Shown piece after piece: positions 44,179 through 50,700 of a DNA stretch of 64,000 nucleotides (positions are counted from its first letter, which is position 1; every line of letters starts with the position of its first letter). Below the pieces are notes generated by a model. The model was not told the origin of the DNA. It made no database searches and saw nothing but the letters and a program-made list of their open reading frames with translations. The translations under genes and the position numbers were made by a program. Source of the stretch: Amygdalobacter indicium (GTDB lineage Bacteria; Bacillota; Clostridia; Saccharofermentanales; Fastidiosipilaceae); the NCBI RefSeq assembly GCF_029101545.1, contig NZ_CP118866.1, positions 1,054,001-1,118,000 of the forward strand, in the 5' to 3' direction.

Positions 44179-44208
44179 AAAATGCCGTCACTTAAACACG
44201 ACGGCAAT
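44179..44208 (-). terminator. Terminator after tRNA-Ser
   Basis: TTGCCGTC and GACGGCA pair around an 8-nt loop, followed by six T on the minus strand, directly behind tRNA-Ser. Confidence 0.8.
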
Positions 44209-44211
44209 ATA

Positions 44212-44301
44212 CGGAGAGCAAGGGATTCGAACCCTCGTTACGCCTTTTGAACGTAAACACGATTTCCAATCGTGCGCCTTCGACCGCTCGGCCAACTCTC
44301 C
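44212..44301 (-). tRNA. tRNA-Ser (GGA anticodon)
   Basis: 90 nt with the long variable arm of class II tRNAs. Acceptor GGAGAGT/GCTCTCC, anticodon loop TTGGAAA giving GGA, discriminator G73. Confidence 0.95.
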
Positions 44302-44341
44302 AGAAATAAATCGAACGTATAGTAAGTTAGCATAGCTCAAG

Positions 44342-44374
44342 AAAAAAAGCAAGTGCCCGAAATAAATCGGGCAC
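44342..44374 (-). terminator. Terminator after the 88-residue gene
   Basis: GTGCCCGA and TCGGGCAC with an AATAAA-type loop and a T-run, 20 nt past the stop at 44395. Confidence 0.8.
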
Positions 44375-44394
44375 CCGCTTAATCATAGAACTGC

Positions 44395-44661
44395 TTATTT
44401 TTCGCTCTCGTCTGCGGCTTTTTCACCGAACAAATTCAAACGGAACAAATAAGACTCATCTTCGACATTGTCGCAAACAATCTTGGCTTCTGCCAGCTTA
44501 CCGCCTTCAATCAAGCGTACCAAGCCGATCATTTGGCTTAATTTACTCTTTAAATTGAATTTGTCTCCCTCATCATTAATCAGGTAGACATTACCGCGGC
44601 AATTGTCCAAAGCACGCATAAATTCCTGCACATCAATATCGCTCATTAAGAATTCTCTCAT
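44395..44661 (-). CDS. Conserved small cytoplasmic protein of unknown function
   Basis: 88 residues from MREFLMSDIDVQEFMRALDN, with GNVYLINDEGDKFNLKSKLS and a hydrophobic helix QMIGLVRLIEGGKLAEAKIV; it ends with an acidic tail. Sequence style suggests a conserved clostridial hypothetical protein, but I cannot name a function. The ATG at 44661 is chosen because GAGGTGG precedes it; a further in-frame ATG at 44682 lacks one. Own terminator behind it. Confidence 0.8.
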   Translation of the reverse strand: MREFLMSDIDVQEFMRALDNCRGNVYLINDEGDKFNLKSKLSQMIGLVRLIEGGKLAEAKIVCDNVEDESYLFRLNLFGEKAADESEK

Positions 44662-44839
44662 ATTCCACCTCTTAATTATCAATAGTAAATTATCTCATAT
44701 ACACCATTTTAACCTATTCTTCGGCTATGTCAACAAAATCTCGCAAAAAGAGGCGCTTTTTTACATTTTGCCAATTATTATCGGAAAAATTAGGGCTAAA
44801 AGTAGATTTTTTCCGCCCTTGTGTTCAATATGCACTAAT

Positions 44840-45079
44840 TTATTCGGCACTATGCATATAATAACGTAACCAGGCGACAGCTATAATCAACAGGAATAAA
44901 ATTCCTAAAATTAAAAAGAGTAAATGATAGTTATTACCGGTCAGCAAAAGTAGAATGCCGATGAAGGCAACTATAAGCAATACACCCAGTAAAAAAAGGC
45001 CTAAGGCACTGTGCAGCACTGTTGTAATTATTTTAGCAATATCGGCAGTTAAACTGCGTTTTTTAGTTCTTCTTGGCAT
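44840..45079 (-). CDS. Small two-helix membrane protein
   Basis: 79 residues: a basic start (MPRRTKKRSL), then two hydrophobic helices separated by LTGNN (about 27-48 and 53-71). GAAGGAGG lies 4 nt before the ATG, 26 nt past the murD stop, so it is probably the last gene of the murL-murD operon. No family recognised. Confidence 0.7.
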   Translation of the reverse strand: MPRRTKKRSLTADIAKIITTVLHSALGLFLLGVLLIVAFIGILLLLTGNNYHLLFLILGILFLLIIAVAWLRYYMHSAE

Positions 45080-45104
45080 ACAACCTCCTTCAATTTCCGC
45101 AAAA

Positions 45105-46778
45105 TCACTTCGTCTCGGCACCACTTGCCGGCGCCTGCCGTTTAATCTCGGCGACGAAGCATCTACCCCGTTCTTCAAAATTTTTGTATGTATTATAGCT
45201 GGCTGCTGCCGGCGAAAGCAAAATGCCCTTACCCGGTGCTGTAATTTTATAGGCCAGATTCACAGCTTCCGCCATATCCTTTGCCTGATAATAACGTTTC
45301 AACTCCGCGGCACTTGCACCGACAGCCAATTGCGCCGTTAAGGTATGACCGGTAGTCGGCAAGCCGATAACATTGTACTCATGCTGCTTAAGGAAATCGT
45401 ACAACTCGGTATAATCCAAGCCCCGATCCAAACCGCCCAATATTATCGTGCGGCACTGCGGTAATGCGGTCAACGCTTTTATTGCCGCCAAAGGAATTGT
45501 ACAGATAGAATCATTATAAACAGGATGACTGCCGTATGTACCGACATATTGCAGACGATGCTCCAAACCGGTAAATTCCCGCAGGCAGCTGATAATATGC
45601 TCCTTTTGTTCCTTCTGAAATTCCGCCCAAAGCTCCGGCAACGCCAAGCTGCCGCCGCCTGCAATTTTTTGCTCGCAATAATAGGCAAAAGTTGCCATCA
45701 CCGCTAAAACACTGTCCAGTTTCATATGCAAGATCTGCAATTGAGCGGAAAATTGCAAAGTGCACTTATTCCATGAATTTTCCTCAAACGCAGCAACATT
45801 CGACTGCTCAGCGTTTTCGGAACAATTTTCTAAAGAAATACCGCTAAACGTCAATTCGTTTTTTTCGGCGGAAAAAGTAAAAATATAGGCCTTCTTTTTT
45901 AATTCCTGTCGTGGCAATACATCATAATATTTTTGTAAATTCGCCAAATCGTTCTGATTACGACACAAGTAAAAAACATATTGTTCTTGCTGTAAAACCG
46001 GTACGGCACGTTGCAGTAAATTATCTTCATATGCCGGCAAAATCACCCATTGACGCCCTGCAGGTTGTCTGATCAGATTAATTTTGGATTGATAATATTC
46101 TTCCAGGTTGTGATAATGATCCAAATGCTCCGGATACAAGTTTGTCAACAAAGCAACTTTAGCAGTGTGCGTTGTAAATTCCAACTGATGACAGGAAAGT
46201 TCCAAGGCGGCAACATCTTTGCCCAAATCAAAAATCCGACTGAAAGCAGCTATGCCTATATTGCCCAACAACGCCGATTTCTGTTCAGCGCAATCAAGCA
46301 AATGGTAAAGCAGCGAAGTAGTTGTTGATTTACCTTTAGTCCCGGTAACAGCTACCGTTTGCTGACAGTATATTTGCAAAAACAAGTCAACCTGACAGGT
46401 TATTTCCGTTTGCGGCGCAATTTGCAGGCGCGGAGCGGAAAATGAGTTTTCTGCTGTCGCTTTTGCTTCATAGACATAATTTTTACAACTGATTCCCGGG
46501 CTTTTAAGCACAAGATCAAACTGTGATAAGTCAGGCGGATAAGCCGCCGCGCTGTAACTACTTACAGCTATACCGTAAGCTTCGGCTTTTTCCAAGCATT
46601 CCGCACATGGTTCGGGATTAAGGTCACTAACGGCTAACGTTTCAAGTTCCAGTTGCCGGAAGTTAGCGGCAAAAAAATCGAAGCTGGCCTTGCCCTCTCT
46701 CCCCAGTCCCCAGATAAGAACTTTTTTACCGGCAAAACGGCTATGTAAAGCAGCAACAATTGTTTCTTTATTATTCAT
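45105..46778 (-). CDS. murD: UDP-N-acetylmuramoyl-L-alanine--glutamate ligase (MurD, probably MurD2 type)
   Basis: Mur ligase that adds glutamate to UDP-MurNAc-L-Ala. N-terminal Rossmann domain VLIWGLGREGKASFDFF; LVLKSPGISC; P-loop VAVTGTKGKSTTTSLLYHLL; NLYPEHLDHYHNLEEYY; C-terminal domain GLEHRLQYVG and ILGGLDRGLDYTELYDFL. 557 residues against ~450, with an insertion of about 70 residues in the central domain (~280-350). Its start lies inside the murL coding end. Because MurL makes the D-Glu centre afterwards, this enzyme is predicted to accept L-Glu, as Xanthomonas MurD2 does. That specificity is inferred from context. Confidence 0.9.
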   Translation of the reverse strand: MNNKETIVAALHSRFAGKKVLIWGLGREGKASFDFFAANFRQLELETLAVSDLNPEPCAECLEKAEAYGIAVSSYSAAAYPPDLSQFDLVLKSPGISCKNYVYEAKATAENSFSAPRLQIAPQTEITCQVDLFLQIYCQQTVAVTGTKGKSTTTSLLYHLLDCAEQKSALLGNIGIAAFSRIFDLGKDVAALELSCHQLEFTTHTAKVALLTNLYPEHLDHYHNLEEYYQSKINLIRQPAGRQWVILPAYEDNLLQRAVPVLQQEQYVFYLCRNQNDLANLQKYYDVLPRQELKKKAYIFTFSAEKNELTFSGISLENCSENAEQSNVAAFEENSWNKCTLQFSAQLQILHMKLDSVLAVMATFAYYCEQKIAGGGSLALPELWAEFQKEQKEHIISCLREFTGLEHRLQYVGTYGSHPVYNDSICTIPLAAIKALTALPQCRTIILGGLDRGLDYTELYDFLKQHEYNVIGLPTTGHTLTAQLAVGASAAELKRYYQAKDMAEAVNLAYKITAPGKGILLSPAAASYNTYKNFEERGRCFVAEIKRQAPASGAETK

Positions 46779-48351
46779 GCTCATCCTCTAAGTTTTTCAT
46801 TTTATTTTGTAATATTTCTTGAAATTCCGGGTTTAAGAACGGTGCCGGCTGTAATTTTTGCAAATCAGGTCCTGCATAAACATACTCTCCGCCCGTAAAT
46901 GTAAGCAAGCTGCAACGTCCGGCAGCTATCCAAGTAGCTGCAGCCTGTAAAAGGCAGGGTAACTGTTGTTCGGTGCGATGATAGCGATTCAAAAGTTTGC
47001 AAACGGCATACGCCACTTCTTCTACCGTCCCGACGCATTCAAACGGTTTTACCGGGGTGACACCCAATAATCCGGCCATATCCGGCAATAAATTTTCATT
47101 TTGCAAAATATCGGCGCCAAAGGCTGTCCGCATTTCCTGCGGTGTTAAATATACTGCCAGAATCAGGCTGACGAACAAACATTTCGGGCAATTATTACAC
47201 CACTTGTTGGCCTGTTCTTTGGAACCTAAGTTGCAGGAGCGGAAATAAGGCAAATAGGCTTTATAATGGGCAAAAATCCGAGCAATAGCTATTTCCTGTA
47301 AAGGTCGAAGAAAACTGAAATACTCCGCCGCTGCGCCCAGATACAGGCAACTGTACGTGCGGAAAGAGCTTTCAAAGGCTGCCGTTTTGGAATACTGATG
47401 ATTGATTTCCGTGCCGGCAACAGTAGCGGCGTTACTGGAAGCTTCATTGGACAAGGCTACATACGGTATGCCTGTCAGATAAGCGGCAAACAGGCTGTAA
47501 AAAGCTACTATGCCCGAGAAAGGTGTATGGCCGTTCCAAAAATTCAGTTGATTTAAAGTGACTATTTTCCGGTCCAGACGGCGTTGCACAAACAGGCAAT
47601 GTTCCTCATCTATTCCAGCCAAAGCAATAGAATCTCTGCTTGCCTGCGTGGGATTAATCGCAAAAGCGTAACGTTCTTTTTCCCGTAAAAGTTCCAACGT
47701 CACAACGGAATCCTTGCCGCCGCCGACAGGAATAAGTACTTTTCTCGCATCTGAAGTCGCTTTTCCGTTATCAACAGGCTCAGTCAAAGCGAAGTGCGTC
47801 AAAGAGGTGACTTTGTGCCAGGAAGAATCAGGGAGATTCAAAGGGCAGGAAATTTCAACCTGCTCCGTCAACGAATAAGTCCACAATTCTGCGGGATTTA
47901 TCGAGATATTATTGCGATAAAGGAACTCCCCCAAGCCGTTAAAATACCAGTCCTGCCAAGAGGCTGCAGCTGTTGCGGGAATAGGGACTAAAGAGCAGAC
48001 ATAACGCAAAGGGCAGACGCTTTTCCAATAAGAAATGCTCTCCATCAAGCCTATTTGAAATAAAAATGTTTCTATTGCCGTAATGTCGTTAATTCTTAAT
48101 CGGTCTGCGACTTTATGCGGCACAGTTATGGTGCAAGTGGGCAAAAAATCTGTTAAAGTCGGTAAAGAAAAATGCCATTGACAAGTGATTTCCCATGCCT
48201 TTTCCGTGTGATTAATCTTATAAATAAAGTCATGGTAAACAAACAGGGGAAAAATCCGACGCAATGCCAAAAATTTGCTATTGCCGGTCAGATGCAGAGC
48301 CTCCGCCGTTATCGGACTTAAATTCATCGCCTCTCCCTGTAATTGCTCCAT
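46771..48351 (-). CDS. murL: UDP-MurNAc-L-Ala-L-Glu epimerase MurL
   Basis: 526 residues. A PP-loop ATP-binding motif PVGGGKDSVVTLELL at 208-222, LNFWNGHTPFSGIVAFYSLF at about 270-289, ALSNEASSNAAT at 299-310, and a Cys/Trp cluster WCNNCPKC at 384-391. These match my memory of the MurL family described in Xanthomonas, which epimerises the terminal L-Glu of UDP-MurNAc-L-Ala-L-Glu using ATP. Direct overlap with murD supports the role. The ATG at 48351 has AGGAGAG 9 nt upstream; ATG at codon 9 is an alternative. The general superfamily (PP-loop) is certain; the MurL name is likely. Confidence 0.82.
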   Translation of the reverse strand: MEQLQGEAMNLSPITAEALHLTGNSKFLALRRIFPLFVYHDFIYKINHTEKAWEITCQWHFSLPTLTDFLPTCTITVPHKVADRLRINDITAIETFLFQIGLMESISYWKSVCPLRYVCSLVPIPATAAASWQDWYFNGLGEFLYRNNISINPAELWTYSLTEQVEISCPLNLPDSSWHKVTSLTHFALTEPVDNGKATSDARKVLIPVGGGKDSVVTLELLREKERYAFAINPTQASRDSIALAGIDEEHCLFVQRRLDRKIVTLNQLNFWNGHTPFSGIVAFYSLFAAYLTGIPYVALSNEASSNAATVAGTEINHQYSKTAAFESSFRTYSCLYLGAAAEYFSFLRPLQEIAIARIFAHYKAYLPYFRSCNLGSKEQANKWCNNCPKCLFVSLILAVYLTPQEMRTAFGADILQNENLLPDMAGLLGVTPVKPFECVGTVEEVAYAVCKLLNRYHRTEQQLPCLLQAAATWIAAGRCSLLTFTGGEYVYAGPDLQKLQPAPFLNPEFQEILQNKMKNLEDEHE

Positions 48352-48477
48352 AAAACTACTCTCCTACCTTCAGCGCGTTTGTCAAAATTCATTATAGTTC
48401 AATTGTTCCGCCTGTCAAAATTCAACGTCCATCTCCCGCCTTGAAGTCTGCACCTTTCAGGACATTTTCATTTGTGT

Positions 48478-48509
48478 TATACCGGGACATTATCATTTTT
48501 GACTCATAA
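48478..48509. repeat. Left copy of a 32-nt inverted repeat
   Basis: Starts TATACCGGGACATTAT and ends TGACTCATAA. Its reverse complement lies at 50636-50667 with 30 of 32 positions identical. A related direct repeat, GGACATTTTCATTTGTG, lies 25 nt to its left (48460-48476). Such clustered end repeats are typical of some insertion sequences, for example IS21-type ends. Confidence 0.85.
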
Positions 48510-48535
48510 AATTTTTCTGCTCGGCGAAAAAAGTG

Positions 48536-48564
48536 TTGACAGGGAGCTGCGCTTTTGCTAACAT
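48536..48564 (+). promoter_or_regulatory. Promoter of the tRNA-Ile2/tRNA-Tyr pair
   Basis: TTGACA and TAACAT separated by 17 nt, ending 19 nt before the first tRNA. It lies 27 nt right of the left inverted repeat. Confidence 0.75.
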
Positions 48565-48583
48565 ATCACTTGTCGCTATCAGC

Positions 48584-48657
48584 GGGCCTTTAGCTCAGTC
48601 GGTTAGAGCAGCCGGCTCATAACCGGTCGGTCCTGGGTTCGAGTCCCTGAGGGCCCA
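48584..48657 (+). tRNA. tRNA with CAU anticodon, probably tRNA-Ile2 (lysidine)
   Basis: Acceptor GGGCCTT/GAGGGCCC region, anticodon arm CCGGCTCATAACCGG. The body (GGxCCTTTAGCTCAG and CGGCTCATAACCG) resembles Firmicutes tRNA-Ile2, whose CAU is modified to lysidine to read AUA. The other CAU gene at 40366 resembles elongator Met. No CCA encoded. Confidence 0.8.
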
Positions 48658-48674
48658 TTCACAATTTTATATTT

Positions 48675-48756
48675 GGGGAAGTTCCCGAGTGGCCAAAGGG
48701 GGCAGACTGTAAATCTGTTGTCTACGACTTCGATGGTTCGAATCCGTCCTTCCCCA
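48675..48756 (+). tRNA. tRNA-Tyr (GUA anticodon)
   Basis: 82 nt with a long variable arm. Acceptor GGGGAAG/CTTCCCC, anticodon loop CTGTAAA giving GUA, T-loop GTTCGAATC. Cotranscribed with the preceding tRNA. Confidence 0.95.
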
Positions 48757-48766
48757 TAGTTAATGA

Positions 48767-48791
48767 GACTCACTTTATGTGAGTCTTTTTC
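48767..48791 (+). terminator. Terminator after tRNA-Tyr
   Basis: AGACTCAC-TTTAT-GTGAGTCT followed by T5CT3 on the plus strand, 11 nt past the tRNA. Confidence 0.85.
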
Positions 48792-48858
48792 TTTGCCTTT
48801 TTTCTTTCACAATCACAATTTAATTAGTCAAATTTGCCGCTTCCGTTTTTACTCCGCA

Positions 48859-48893
48859 AAAAAACGGCTCCAATGTCAAGCATCGAAGCCGTT
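48859..48893 (-). terminator. Terminator after the LysM-like protein gene
   Basis: AACGGCTTC and GGAGCCGTT (one mismatch) around a 13-nt loop, followed by T7 on the minus strand. Confidence 0.75.
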
Positions 48894-48930
48894 AGCGCTG
48901 TACTTATTTTTACGGACCGTTTCGCCGTTT

Positions 48931-50097
48931 TTACGGACGCGGAATATATATAACCTGTTTATCGCGCAAATAGACAACATTCTTTCTTACTGTCAGTTTA
49001 TTGGCACTGATAATCAAATCAATATAGTAATCGGGATTAACGGCAAAATTCTCATATTCTCCGGCATAAGCACTTTGAGCAATAGCATAAATATTATCAC
49101 TGATTTTTACAGCATAATACTTGCCGACAGTCGGAACTTTGCTGTCAGCCTTGGGTGAAGAAGAATTTTGCACCAAATTATTCGGCACTTTGCGCGGTAC
49201 AAACTTTTTAGTCCCGCTGACAACAGGCTGCGTCTTTCCAGGTTTAGTGCTCGGCTTCAGTTTATCCGTCTTTTTCGGCGCTGCAGTTGTCGTCTTAGCT
49301 TTACTTGCGGCAACTGTTTCCGTCACTTTGACTGTTGTTTCCTCAGGCTGCTTATCTGTCGACGTTTGCGCCGGCTCATTCAACGATTCCGTACTGCCCG
49401 CTATTTTGTTCAAAAGATCGGTAAAATGTTCTCCTTCTTCCTGTAAAGCCTGTTTAACATGCGCTTGTAATACGGAAACATCAGTCAAACTCAATTGTAT
49501 TTTTTCGGAACGTAAACCGGGTAAACTCAAACCCGAGGCCGGAACTTTTTGCAATTGCATACTTTCCTTCACTTTTTCCAAATTGCCCTTACCGGCGGCT
49601 AAACACGTGCCCAGCTCCTTTTTCAATTCGTTGTAAGCTGTCATATCGGCCGGACTTTGGAGAATTTGTTTAACTGAATTTCGGACTTTGGAATCTGCGG
49701 TATTGAGCTCTTTATAGAATAACGGTATAACGCTCGCTGCCGTCAAATGTTCCACCTCGAGCGCTTGCTGATCGGACGTATCGGCAGTATCAGGCATCTG
49801 CAAGCTGCTGAAGTTTTGCACGGATTGTGCCAAAGCAGCCTGCACCACAGCCTGTGCTTCACCTGTCGGCTTACCGTACAAAACTTCTTTCGTTTCTGCG
49901 TCAAGGTAAGCTGCCGCCTGAGAATTGTTCGTATTATAAGTGTTGATAAAATCGGAATAAAGAGCGGCATTTCTTTGTGAGCGGTAGATAAAAGCTGCTG
50001 CATATGCCGTTAAAACGATAATTAAAGCTATGATAGCCGCCAACAGCTTTTTCAAGCCGCTGATACGGATACGATTCAAGATTTGATCAAAACTCAT
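48931..50097 (-). CDS. Membrane-anchored protein with LysM-like C-terminus
   Basis: 388 residues. One N-terminal membrane helix (LAAIIALIIVLTAYAAAFIY, about 19-38) and no cleavage site, so the bulk faces outside. Residues 40-230 are helical and Ala/Gln/Leu-rich. Residues ~235-310 are a Thr/Lys/Pro-rich flexible linker. The last ~60 residues (YYAVKISDNIYAIAQSAYAG onwards, ending VIYIPRP) have the periodicity of a LysM peptidoglycan-binding module, but weakly. Probably bound to the wall. It sits between two groups of tRNAs inside the inverted-repeat pair. Function unknown. Confidence 0.75.
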   Translation of the reverse strand: MSFDQILNRIRISGLKKLLAAIIALIIVLTAYAAAFIYRSQRNAALYSDFINTYNTNNSQAAAYLDAETKEVLYGKPTGEAQAVVQAALAQSVQNFSSLQMPDTADTSDQQALEVEHLTAASVIPLFYKELNTADSKVRNSVKQILQSPADMTAYNELKKELGTCLAAGKGNLEKVKESMQLQKVPASGLSLPGLRSEKIQLSLTDVSVLQAHVKQALQEEGEHFTDLLNKIAGSTESLNEPAQTSTDKQPEETTVKVTETVAASKAKTTTAAPKKTDKLKPSTKPGKTQPVVSGTKKFVPRKVPNNLVQNSSSPKADSKVPTVGKYYAVKISDNIYAIAQSAYAGEYENFAVNPDYYIDLIISANKLTVRKNVVYLRDKQVIYIPRP

Positions 50098-50231
50098 GTG
50101 TCAACCTCTTTATTCCACATTTTGCTTTATATTAGCAGTTCAAGCTCGAAAATTAAAGTCAAACTTTGTAACAGTCGGAGTAACAATTCAGGTTCTCAGT
50201 TTTACGTGCTGCCTGTAATTATTTTCGGGCA

Positions 50232-50260
50232 AAGAAAAAGCACCGTATTCCTACGGTGCT
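50232..50260 (-). terminator. Terminator after the His-Gln-Lys tRNA cluster
   Basis: AGCACCGT and ACGGTGCT pair perfectly with a 6-nt loop, followed by TTTTTC on the minus strand, a few nt past tRNA-Lys. Confidence 0.85.
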
Positions 50261-50264
50261 TAAG

Positions 50265-50337
50265 TGACCCATGAGGGACTTGAACCCTCGGCCCCTTGAT
50301 TAAAAGTCAAGTGCTCTACCAACTGAGCTAATGGATC
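50265..50337 (-). tRNA. tRNA-Lys (UUU anticodon)
   Basis: Acceptor GATCCAT/ATGGGTC (one G-U), anticodon loop CTTTTAA giving UUU, T-loop GTTCAAGTC. Confidence 0.94.
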
Positions 50338-50339
50338 GA

Positions 50340-50412
50340 CAGGGATGGCAGGACTCGAACCTGCGCATGCGGGAATCAAAACCCCGTGCCGTAACCGCTT
50401 GGCTACATCCCT
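50340..50412 (-). tRNA. tRNA-Gln (UUG anticodon)
   Basis: Acceptor AGGGATG/CATCCCT, with the weak A1-U72 pair usual for Gln, anticodon loop TTTTGAT giving UUG, discriminator G73. Confidence 0.94.
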
Positions 50413-50419
50413 AAATAAG

Positions 50420-50495
50420 GGTGAGATATGGGAGTCGAACCCATGGCCTCCAGAGCCACAATCTGGCGCTATAACCAAACTTAGCTAATCCCACC
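50420..50495 (-). tRNA. tRNA-His (GUG anticodon)
   Basis: Extra G-1 opposite C73, acceptor GTGGGAT/ATCTCAC, anticodon arm CCAGATTGTGGCTCTGG giving GUG. First gene of the cluster. Confidence 0.94.
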
Positions 50496-50518
50496 GTATA
50501 TTCGTGTGACAATTAGCA

Positions 50519-50547
50519 ATTGTAGCACTTAGTCATCTCAATGTCAA
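50519..50547 (-). promoter_or_regulatory. Promoter of the His-Gln-Lys tRNA cluster
   Basis: TTGACA and TACAAT separated by exactly 17 nt on the minus strand, about 24 nt upstream of tRNA-His. Confidence 0.8.
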
Positions 50548-50635
50548 GCAACAAAGCTAAGTCCAACCGAAGCTTTTACATTATAACCAAACTTTTTCAT
50601 CTTGGCAAGTGCCATATATTAGTTGTGGCAAATAA

Positions 50636-50667
50636 TTATGAGTCACAAATTATAATGTCCCGGTATA
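50636..50667. repeat. Right copy of the 32-nt inverted repeat
   Basis: Reverse complement of 48478-48509 except at two positions. It lies just outside the His-Gln-Lys tRNA promoter and 33 nt from the end of the next surface-protein gene. Confidence 0.85.
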
Positions 50668-50700
50668 GTACCCCCAAGCGGTTTTTACTCTACTTAAGGC

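Noticed and set aside
44740..44785. Hairpin AAAAAG-CGCCT-CTTTTT behind the small membrane protein gene
   Set aside because: The stem is only A-T pairs plus one G-C; too weak to call a terminator.
49121..49636. Long open frame (171 codons) on the plus strand
   Set aside because: It is antisense to the Lys/Thr/Ala-rich linker of the gene at 48931-50097, where biased codons open the other strand. It has no family motif.
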